Part shown: piece after piece, positions 22,655-28,419 of the stretch
How positions within the stretch are numbered: the first letter of the stretch is position 1
Layout: each line of letters begins with the position of its first letter
Source: an uncultured Mediterraneibacter sp.
GTDB taxonomy: Bacteria > Bacillota > Clostridia > Lachnospirales > Lachnospiraceae
Assembly: GCA_934418295.1 (NCBI GenBank)
Contig: CAKRWZ010000017.1
Span: 1-28,419, forward strand
Direction: 5' to 3'
DNA length: 28,419 nucleotides
Notes under the pieces: model-generated
What the model saw: only the letters and a program-made list of their open reading frames with translations
Database searches by the model: none
Told to the model about the DNA's origin: nothing
Position numbers and translations under genes: made by a program

Positions 22655-23443
22655 TTAAGATTCCTGAGTAAAACGAGACAAAAACTGGCGGGTCCGCTCT
22701 TCCTTCGGATGCTCAAAAACGTCCAGCGGTGCGCCCTGTTCCAGGATGGTGCCGCTGTCCATAAAGATCACGTGATCGGCCACGTCTCTTGCAAAAGCCA
22801 TTTCATGGGTAACGATCACCATGGTCGTGTTCTGGTCAGCCAGTTCTTTGATGACTTTCAGCACTTCTCCGGTCAGCTCCGGATCCAAGGCGGAAGTCGG
22901 TTCGTCAAAGCAGAGAATATCCGGCTGCAGGGCCAGTGCTCTGGCGATGGCGACACGTTGGCACTGGCCGCCGGAAAGCTGGTGAGGGTAGTTGTTCATG
23001 CGGTCGGACAAGCCCATCTGTCCCAGTAAGGTTTCTGCCTGTGCCTTGATTTCTGCGAGAATCTCTTTTTTGCGGGTCTTATAATCCGGCAGCTCCTTTG
23101 CCAGGAGCTCTTTTGCCAGCATAACATTTCCGAGAGCCGTGTACTGCGGAAACAGGTGGAAAGATTGAAATACCAGACCGAAATGCAGCCTTTTTTTGCG
23201 GATCTGGGCATCGCTCATAGTGGATGGATCTGCAGAGTCAAACAAGACTTCCTGATTGACCCGGATGATGCCGGAATCCGGTCGTTCCAAGAAATTCAGG
23301 CACCGCAGAAGCGTGGTTTTTCCGCTTCCGGAAGAACCGATGATGGAGACCACCTGTCCCTTTTCCAGAGAAAAGCTGATGTCTTTTAAAACCTCTGTAT
23401 TTCCGAATGATTTTTGTATGTGTTCTACTTCTAAGATGGACAT
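22655..23443 (-). CDS. Polar amino acid ABC transporter, ATP-binding protein
   Basis: Cytoplasmic ATPase of a GlnQ/TcyC-type importer, 262 aa. Walker A is IGSSGSGKTTLLR, the Q-loop region is GLVFQSFHLFPQYT, and the ABC signature is LSGGQCQRVAIARALA. Walker B is ILCFDEPTSALDPELTGE, with the switch His in VIVTHEMAFARDVADH. All catalytic residues are present. AAAGGAGGAG precedes the ATG. It is the last gene of the - strand operon binding protein, permease, ATPase. About 20 nt after its stop begins the purC promoter region, with no clear terminator between, so some read-through into purC is possible. Confidence 0.95.
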   Translation of the reverse strand: MSILEVEHIQKSFGNTEVLKDISFSLEKGQVVSIIGSSGSGKTTLLRCLNFLERPDSGIIRVNQEVLFDSADPSTMSDAQIRKKRLHFGLVFQSFHLFPQYTALGNVMLAKELLAKELPDYKTRKKEILAEIKAQAETLLGQMGLSDRMNNYPHQLSGGQCQRVAIARALALQPDILCFDEPTSALDPELTGEVLKVIKELADQNTTMVIVTHEMAFARDVADHVIFMDSGTILEQGAPLDVFEHPKEERTRQFLSRFTQES

Positions 23444-23456
23444 CTTTGCTCCTCCT

Positions 23457-24143
23457 TTATCTAAAATAATTCAGCTTGCGTTCCAGCCGTCCCAAAAGGA
23501 CTGTCATGATACCGTTCCAGATCAGATAATAGAAAGCGGTGAAGAACAGCGGCCAGATCGCGCCGGAGATCCCCTGTGAACCTTTCATGAAGGCCTGTCC
23601 GGCCCAGATGATTTCCTGCAGCGCGATGATACGTGCCAGGGAAGTGTCTTTGACCAGAGTGATGATCTCATTGGACATCGGAGGTACGATATGTTTGATC
23701 ATCTGCAAAAGCTTTACTTTAAAGAAAATCTGGCTCTTGGTCATGCCGAGGACGAGACCGGCTTCCTCCTGACCGGCAGGGACGCTCTGGATCCCTCCGC
23801 GGTAGATTTCAGCGAAATAGCAGGAGTAGTTAAAGATAAACGCTGCGGATGCTGCGAGAAAACGTCCGGCTTCTCCGCCGCCCCAGATCGGATTGTTTAA
23901 AACAAGACCCGGAAAATAGTAAAAAATCAGAAGCTGGATCATCAAAGGCGTTCCACGGATGATCCATACAATGATTTTCGTAAAATAGCGAAGGGGAGCA
24001 AAGCGGGACATTGTTCCGAAAGAAATAATGAGTCCCAGAGGCAGTGCCCCGATCAATGTGACAAAGAATAGTTTTAAAGTCTGGATGAAACCAACGTTCA
24101 GCGCATGGAGAACGATGGGCATCTGTTCGGTAATCAGATCCAT
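23457..24143 (-). CDS. Polar amino acid ABC transporter, permease
   Basis: Integral membrane permease of the HisM/GlnP (HAAT) family, 228 aa, with about five membrane segments. The family features are the N-terminal TLKLFFVTLIGALPLGLIIS segment, IRGTPLMIQLLIFYYFPGL, and the EAA loop (EEAGLVLGMTKSQIFFKVKL). PPMSNEIITLVKDTSLARII lies near the C terminus. It probably works as a homodimer, as the operon has only one permease. It lies 13 nt before the ATPase gene and is separated from the binding-protein gene by a 132-nt spacer with a hairpin. Confidence 0.93.
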   Translation of the reverse strand: MDLITEQMPIVLHALNVGFIQTLKLFFVTLIGALPLGLIISFGTMSRFAPLRYFTKIIVWIIRGTPLMIQLLIFYYFPGLVLNNPIWGGGEAGRFLAASAAFIFNYSCYFAEIYRGGIQSVPAGQEEAGLVLGMTKSQIFFKVKLLQMIKHIVPPMSNEIITLVKDTSLARIIALQEIIWAGQAFMKGSQGISGAIWPLFFTAFYYLIWNGIMTVLLGRLERKLNYFR

Positions 24144-24215
24144 AAAAATTTCCTGCTTTCTGTGATGTTTTTTGAATGGTTTCCGGTTTCGGTTATACTT
24201 TCCTTAAATCGCGAA

Positions 24216-24247
24216 AAATAGAGGGCGGAAAAATCCGCTCTCTATTT
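24216..24247 (-). terminator. Intercistronic hairpin between binding-protein and permease genes
   Basis: AAATAGAGGGCGGA (24216-24229) pairs with TCCGCTCTCTATTT (24234-24247) with one G-T wobble. On the - strand the arm ends in TATTTTT, so it resembles a leaky terminator. The position matches the hairpin behind bmpA. Confidence 0.7.
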
Positions 24248-24275
24248 ACTGCTTGGAAAATATCGGAATCCGTAA

Positions 24276-25112
24276 TTACTGCTCGATGATTGCAGCCTGG
24301 ATACCATAAGTCTCTGCAAGTTCCATCAGAGTGCCGTTTTTGGAGCATTCAGCCAGATAATCGTTCAGAGCTGCTGCCAGGTTGGAACCTTTGCGGAAAC
24401 CTACACCGTACTGTTCACCTTCGTCTTCATTCAGAACAACGGTGTAAACAAGGTCTGCGTAGTTTGTGCCTTCACCGACCATGGCACCTGCCATCAGGGA
24501 ATCGATGACTGCAGCATCGGAAGTTCCGGCAGCAACTTCCATCAGAGCATCTGCCTGGGAAGTAACTTCTGTATAATTATATCCGAGATCCTGCAGGGCT
24601 TTCATACCGGCAGAACCGGATTCTACTGCAAACTGCAGATCCTTCAGGCTTTCAACATCCGGGTATTTGTCAGCGACATTTTTCGGAAGGATCACAACCT
24701 GTGTGTTATTTGCATAAGCATTGGAGCACTCCATAGAACTCAGGACTTCATCGGTAAGGGTCATGCCGTTCCATACACAATCAATGGTTTTTCCGTCCAG
24801 CTCCATGATTTTATTGTCCCAGTTGATCTCAACGAACTCAGCATCTACACCGAGAGATTCTGCAAAGCCCTTTGCAAGGTCTGCATCAAAACCGATCCAA
24901 TCACCGTTTTCATCCTTGTAATCCATCGGCTCAAAATCGGTAATACCAATCACAAGAGTACCTTTGTCTTCTACGTATTTCTGGTCATCGGTTGTTTCAG
25001 CTTTTTTGTCATCACTGCCTTTTTTATCAGAAGTATCGTCTTTACTTCCACAGGCAGCCATAGATACAACCATCATTGCGGCTGTAAGTACTGCGATCCA
25101 CTTTTTCATCAT
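24276..25112 (-). CDS. Polar amino acid-binding lipoprotein
   Basis: Extracytoplasmic solute-binding protein, SBP_bac_3 family, 278 aa. The signal peptide has a hydrophobic core and a lipobox ending in Cys 21 (MAACGS), followed by an Asp/Lys-rich linker. The domain starts at about residue 52 with GTLVIGITDFEPMDYKDENG and continues with WIGFDADLAKGFAESLGV. NWDNKIMELDGKTIDCVWNG follows, as typical for this family. The amino acid bound cannot be told from the sequence. An AGGAGG site precedes ATG 25112 (a second Met follows directly). It is transcribed from 25153-25181 and is followed by a hairpin before the permease gene. Confidence 0.94.
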   Translation of the reverse strand: MMKKWIAVLTAAMMVVSMAACGSKDDTSDKKGSDDKKAETTDDQKYVEDKGTLVIGITDFEPMDYKDENGDWIGFDADLAKGFAESLGVDAEFVEINWDNKIMELDGKTIDCVWNGMTLTDEVLSSMECSNAYANNTQVVILPKNVADKYPDVESLKDLQFAVESGSAGMKALQDLGYNYTEVTSQADALMEVAAGTSDAAVIDSLMAGAMVGEGTNYADLVYTVVLNEDEGEQYGVGFRKGSNLAAALNDYLAECSKNGTLMELAETYGIQAAIIEQ

Positions 25113-25146
25113 TTAAAATTTCCTCCTGACGTTTTGTTTGCTTTAC

Positions 25147-25160
25147 GCTACTATAGTAGC
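25147..25160. promoter_or_regulatory. Palindromic candidate operator over the -10 box
   Basis: Perfect 14-nt palindrome GCTACTATAGTAGC that includes the -10 hexamer of the amino acid transporter promoter. A dimeric repressor bound here would block RNA polymerase. I do not recognise the site as a known box. Confidence 0.5.
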
Positions 25161-25181
25161 AATCTACCACACTAAAGTCAA
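25153..25181 (-). promoter_or_regulatory. Sigma-A promoter of the amino acid transporter operon
   Basis: On the - strand TTGACT (25181-25176), 17-nt spacer, TACTAT (25158-25153). Confidence 0.78.
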
Positions 25182-25207
25182 GAGAAAAACAGAAAAATTT
25201 TTAAGAC

Positions 25208-26245
25208 CTATTTTTTGGCGGATTTTTCGGCAAATTTAGTGGTTACGAGTTTGTCATAAGGCGCGCGTTTTGTCAGTTCGCCCGCAGATTCCAGAATATC
25301 CTGGAGAAGATCGAAGCTTTCTTCTTCAAAAATCAGGTTTTCTTTCCAGGTGTCCTGCTCGGAGTAGCGCTGCAGGATCTTGCAGATGGTTTCTTTATCA
25401 TTTTCCGGGAACTGAGGTGCGATGATATCAGCGATCTCTTCCGGTGTATGACTTCCGACGTAATCCATCCCGCGCTGCAAAGCGTTGGTAAAGCCCTGGA
25501 TCACATCAGGATGATCTTCAATATAGCTTTGTTTTGCGCTGAATGCCGTGTAAGGCACATAGCCGCTGTCTGTGCCCAGTGAGGCAACGACAGCTCCCTT
25601 TCCCTCGGTCTCCAAAGCAGTTGCGGATGGCTCAAATTCGATGGTATAGTCGCCCTGTCCCTCAGAGAAAGCGGCGGCAGTAGAACCGAAATCGATTCCC
25701 TGGTTGATGGTGAGATCTTTGGCCGGATCGATGCCGTTTTGCTTCAGAATATACTCAAACACCATTTCCGGCATGCCGCCCTTTCGTCCGCCAAGAACGG
25801 TCTTACCTTTCAGGTCACTCCACTGAAAATCGGACGTTTCTTCCCGTGCCACCAGAAAATTTCCAGCCCGCTGAGTGAGCTGGGCAAAATTCACCACATA
25901 ATTGTTGGCTCCCTCATTGTAAGTGTAAATAGAGGCCTCAGATCCCATAAAACCGATGTCTGCATCGCCGGACAGGACAGCCGTCATGGTTTTATCGGCG
26001 CCAAAACCGGTCTGCAAAGTGAGATCAATTCCCTCGTCTTTGAAATAGCCCTCTTCAATGGCAACATACATGGGCGCATAGAAGATCGAGTGGGCAACCT
26101 CGTTTAAAACAACAGAGACTGTTTCTTTGGAAGTATTCTCTTCTTTTGTCGGTTCAGAAGTTGTTTCTTTCGAAGAGGAACATCCGAAAAGTGAGATTAC
26201 AGAAAATGAAAGAAGCAGAAGAAATGCGGAAATGCGATTTCTCAT
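25208..26245 (-). CDS. NMT1/THI5-like substrate-binding lipoprotein (orphan)
   Basis: Extracytoplasmic binding protein of the SsuA/ThiY (NMT1) superfamily, 345 aa. The start is ATG 26245, with GGGAGG 5 nt upstream; the open frame continues further upstream but lacks a plausible start there. The signal peptide ends in LFGC (Cys 22), followed by a Ser/Glu/Lys/Thr linker. The family opening is at about residue 45 (VSVVLNEVAHSIFYAPMYVA), then IEEGYFKDEGIDLTL. DADIGFMGSEASIYTY marks the first lobe. Candidate ligands are a thiamine precursor, sulfonates or nitriles, which cannot be separated here. No permease or ATPase of this system is next to it. The amino acid transporter downstream is of a different family. 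Confidence 0.88.
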   Translation of the reverse strand: MRNRISAFLLLLSFSVISLFGCSSSKETTSEPTKEENTSKETVSVVLNEVAHSIFYAPMYVAIEEGYFKDEGIDLTLQTGFGADKTMTAVLSGDADIGFMGSEASIYTYNEGANNYVVNFAQLTQRAGNFLVAREETSDFQWSDLKGKTVLGGRKGGMPEMVFEYILKQNGIDPAKDLTINQGIDFGSTAAAFSEGQGDYTIEFEPSATALETEGKGAVVASLGTDSGYVPYTAFSAKQSYIEDHPDVIQGFTNALQRGMDYVGSHTPEEIADIIAPQFPENDKETICKILQRYSEQDTWKENLIFEEESFDLLQDILESAGELTKRAPYDKLVTTKFAEKSAKK

Positions 26246-26397
26246 AAAATCCTCCCAGGAAATAAGTTCTATGGTGTATAATATATTCAGAAGGACGGAA
26301 AGTGTGAAAACAGATGCTTTTGTATAAATAGGAAAAAGTTTTTGCGAGCCTGCAGATCCGGCATCTGATTTTGAAGGAAGGGAGCGGAAAAAGAAAG

Positions 26398-26985
26398 ATG
26401 GAAAAAAGATTAAAGCAGCAGCTTGACTTTGTGCTGGAAATTGACAAAGAGAAAAATATTTTCCGGCAGACACATCTCTCCGGACACGGAAGAAATGAAA
26501 ATGACGCAGAACATGCATGGCATATGGCAATTATGGCATATTTACTGCAGGAATATTCCAACGAGCCGATAGAGATCGCCAAGGTGATGCTGATGTGTTT
26601 GATACATGATATTGTAGAGATCGATGCAGGGGATACCTATGCTTATGATGCAGAAGGTCTGAAGACACAGAAAGCCCGGGAAAATGCGGCAAAGGAGCGG
26701 ATTTTTTCGCTTCTTCCGGAAGAGCAAAAGACAGAGCTGATGGCATTGTTTGATGAATTTGAGGATGGAGAGACGCCGGAGTCAAAGTTTGCCCATGCCA
26801 TGGATAATCTCCAGCCTCTGATCCTGAACAACAGCAACGGCGGAGGAGATTGGAGAGAGCATCAGGTGACGGCAGAACAGGTTTATAAGCGGCAGAGGAG
26901 AACCCGCCAAGGCTCGGAAAAATTGTATGAGATAACGGATCAGATCTTACAGGAAAATATCAAAAAAGGAAATTTAAAGAAATGA
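26398..26985 (+). CDS. HD-domain hydrolase (YfbR/HD_3-like)
   Basis: Metal-dependent phosphohydrolase of 195 aa. The HD signature uses His 39 (AEHAWHMAIMAYLL) and His 70-Asp 71 (CLIHDIVEIDAGDTY), with a downstream Asp in HAMDNLQPLIL. Relatives include 5'-deoxynucleotidases such as YfbR, but the substrate here is unknown. I prefer ATG 26398; a TTG at 26371 in frame would add nine residues. The Shine-Dalgarno match is loose (AAGGGAG about 13 nt upstream). The stop overlaps the next start by 4 nt (ATGA). Together with a LOG protein it suggests nucleotide clean-up, which is inference. Confidence 0.87.
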   Translation: MEKRLKQQLDFVLEIDKEKNIFRQTHLSGHGRNENDAEHAWHMAIMAYLLQEYSNEPIEIAKVMLMCLIHDIVEIDAGDTYAYDAEGLKTQKARENAAKERIFSLLPEEQKTELMALFDEFEDGETPESKFAHAMDNLQPLILNNSNGGGDWREHQVTAEQVYKRQRRTRQGSEKLYEITDQILQENIKKGNLKK

Positions 26986-27536
26986 ATATTACGGTATATT
27001 TAGGTGCAAATGCCGGAAATGAAGAAATCTTTTCCGAAGCAGTCTGCGAATTGGGCAGCTGGATCGGAAGAAGCAAAAACCGGCTGGTCTACGGAGGCTC
27101 CAAAACGGGGCTGATGGGCAGACTGGCAGAGAGCGTACTGCGTTCCCAGGGAGAAGTGATCGGAGTAGAAGCACAGTTTTTTATGGAACAGAATGTGCAG
27201 ATGGAAGATCTGACTCAGTTGATCGTGACCAAGGATATCACAGAGCGGAAGACGAAAATGATCGAGCTGGGTGATGCCTTCATCGCCTTTCCCGGAGGCA
27301 CGGGTACTTTGGAAGAAATTGCGGAGATTATGTCAAAGGTATCCCTGCAGCAGTTGGAAGCACCTTGCATTTTTTATAATTTGGGTGGATACTATGACAG
27401 TATCAGAGAATTTTTGAGGCATATGAAAGCAAAAGGGTTTTCTACAGATGAACGGCAGAAATATATTTATTTCGCCCAGAGCCTTGGAGAAATCCGGGAA
27501 ATTTTAGAGGAATGGGAGCAAGGACGGCTTTCATAA
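26982..27536 (+). CDS. LOG family protein (nucleoside 5'-monophosphate phosphoribohydrolase-like)
   Basis: Rossmann-fold protein of 184 aa, of the TIGR00730/LOG family. Well studied members cleave cytokinin ribotides or nucleoside monophosphates to base and ribose 5-phosphate. Signatures are the N-terminal VYLGANAGN, YGGSKTGLMG, the catalytic-region ERKTKMIELGDAFIAF and PGGTGTLEEI. All family active-site motifs appear to be present. The start overlaps the HD hydrolase stop by 4 nt. A small hypothetical gene follows after about 20 nt. The natural substrate in this organism is unknown. Confidence 0.9.
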   Translation: MNITVYLGANAGNEEIFSEAVCELGSWIGRSKNRLVYGGSKTGLMGRLAESVLRSQGEVIGVEAQFFMEQNVQMEDLTQLIVTKDITERKTKMIELGDAFIAFPGGTGTLEEIAEIMSKVSLQQLEAPCIFYNLGGYYDSIREFLRHMKAKGFSTDERQKYIYFAQSLGEIREILEEWEQGRLS

Positions 27537-27557
27537 CATAAAGGGAAGGAAACAGAA

Positions 27558-27815
27558 ATGGATGAATTATACAAAGCGATTGAGGCAAAGATAAAGGCGT
27601 CAGGTTATCCAAGGCCGATTTCCGGGGAAGATGTATACAATGACATCTGCGACCAGATTGAAGAGAAAGAAAACGGGACGTATTTGTTGTTGTCAAAATT
27701 TGAAGAAGATGTGGTGTTTGAGTATCACATTACCATTCGGGACGAAGAATTTAATCTGGGTATTCTGACCATGCGGACGCCGGAAGGTGTGTTTGAAGCA
27801 GACTTTGATGCCTGA
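27558..27815 (+). CDS. Small acidic hypothetical protein
   Basis: An 85-aa protein, strongly acidic, with no signal peptide, Cys or membrane segment. Its first half is predicted helical (DELYKAIEAKIKASGY). The second half looks like a beta-rich segment (TYLLLSKFEEDVVFEYHITI). AAGGGAAGGA precedes the ATG. I do not recognise a family. It is probably co-transcribed with the HD and LOG genes, as no terminator separates them. The coding pattern (codon bias, clean start and ribosome binding site) supports it as a real gene. Confidence 0.7.
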   Translation: MDELYKAIEAKIKASGYPRPISGEDVYNDICDQIEEKENGTYLLLSKFEEDVVFEYHITIRDEEFNLGILTMRTPEGVFEADFDA

Positions 27816-27853
27816 GGTGCTAAATGGATGATAAAAGATCTGGCGGAGCGTTC

Positions 27854-27871
27854 TTGTCAAACATATGACAA
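27854..27871 (+). repeat. Possible family 1 core, copy E (weak)
   Basis: TTGTCA-AACATA-TGACAA is a perfect 6-bp inverted repeat that resembles the family 1 core with about five changes. It coincides with the stop codon that breaks the MATE frame. It could instead be a local 12-nt duplication (TGTCAAACATA then TGACAAAATGTA). Chance similarity is not excluded. Confidence 0.3.
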
Positions 27872-28419
27872 AATGTATTCATACAAAGCGGGATCAATAC
27901 CTTTGGGGAAAATGCGATCGCTGGTTCCTCCCTGGCACTGAATTTTGAATATTTTACTTATGATATCGCCGCAGCGTTTGCACAGGCAGCAGTGACCTTT
28001 ACCAGCCAGAACTTTGGCGCCGGAAATCTGAAACGGTGTAAGAAAATTTTCTGGGAATGTATGGCTTTCGGGATCGGCTTTACAGAGATCTTGTGTGTTG
28101 TGTTTATGATATGGGATGACTTTTTCGTAAGCATTTATACGACCAGCGGTGCGGTGGCTGTTTACGGGCTGATCCGAATGCATCGGGTGTGCTCCCTGGA
28201 GGGGCTGACGGCTACTTATGAAGTGGAAAGCGCAGCGCTAAGGGGAATGGGAAAATCAGTGGAGCCCTCCGTGGTCACGGTGTTGGGAACGGTAGTATTC
28301 CGTCTGATCTGGCTGGTGACGATCTTTAAAATGGTTCCGACCTACGAAATGTTGATGAACGTATATGTGGCATCCTGGATCTTTACCGGAGGAGTATTGT
28401 TTGCCGTCTATTTTCTGCA
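27869..28419 (+). pseudogene. MATE family efflux transporter, C-terminal half only (runs off window)
   Basis: The frame reads without a stop from 27869 to the window end (183 codons). It encodes the second half of a MATE transporter: VFIQSGINTFGENAIAGSS, ALNFEYFTYDIAAAF, TFTSQNFGAGN and, later, ALRGMGKSVEPSVVTVLGT. A complete MATE protein is about 450 aa. Here the first six helices are missing, because only about 50 nt separate this frame from the preceding hypothetical gene. The same frame upstream begins at ATG 27824, but a TGA at 27866-27868 interrupts it. No ribosome binding site or good start lies before the conserved part. A 5'-truncated pseudogene is most likely. The 3' end is outside the window. 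Confidence 0.75.

Noticed and set aside
1..28419. A CRISPR array, IS element, integrase, phage gene or defence system.
   Set aside because: No regularly spaced repeats, transposase or integrase motifs, or known defence domains were seen in any translated frame.

Overview
The window looks like a chromosomal segment of a strictly anaerobic Firmicute, most likely Lachnospiraceae (Clostridia). The reasons are an [FeFe] hydrogenase, a CIRCE-controlled hrcA-grpE-dnaK-dnaJ operon in the Clostridia order, strong AGGAGG ribosome binding sites, lipoproteins with Firmicute-type signal peptides, a BMP-type nucleoside ABC transporter and a DUF975 membrane protein. Base composition and codon use look even throughout; I see no prophage, IS transposase, integrase, CRISPR array, rRNA or tRNA.

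Layout, left to right. (1) 1-2656, + strand: the end of a GltD-like flavoprotein subunit and an overlapping [FeFe] hydrogenase, closed by a terminator. (2) 2747-12402: the conserved block holA, lepA, hemW, then CIRCE, hrcA, grpE, dnaK and dnaJ, i.e. replication, translation and the heat-shock chaperones. (3) 12454-15106, + strand: iron-type alcohol dehydrogenase, RidA and the Mrp/ApbC Fe-S carrier. (4) 15224-20342, - strand: a four-gene nucleoside ABC transporter with a leader hairpin and an intercistronic hairpin. (5) 20447-21527, + strand: a DUF975 membrane protein and a small Cys-rich protein. (6) 21629-25181, - strand: purC with its own promoter and leader, downstream of a three-gene polar amino acid ABC transporter. 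(7) 25208-26245, - strand: an orphan NMT1/THI5-like lipoprotein. (8) 26398-27815, + strand: HD hydrolase, LOG-family protein and a small hypothetical. (9) 27869-28419: a MATE transporter lacking its 5' half.

The metabolic theme is fermentative redox and nucleotide supply: H2 and alcohol formation dispose of reductant, the BMP transporter probably imports nucleosides, and purC makes purines de novo.

The most unusual content is two families of small structured repeats that I cannot match to a named element. Family 1 is a quasi-palindrome with core TTGCCAAGCATACGACAA plus an adjoining A-tract/T-tract hairpin. It is found at about six places, and one copy lies in frame inside hemW as a 42-nt (14-codon) insertion. 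Family 2 is a roughly 47-nt hairpin with fixed ends (GGCGACGAG ... GACGACCGC), a fixed CTTG loop and a fixed bulged A, but different stem sequences in its two copies. This is covariation typical of a selected RNA structure. The two family 2 copies flank the holA-dnaJ block.
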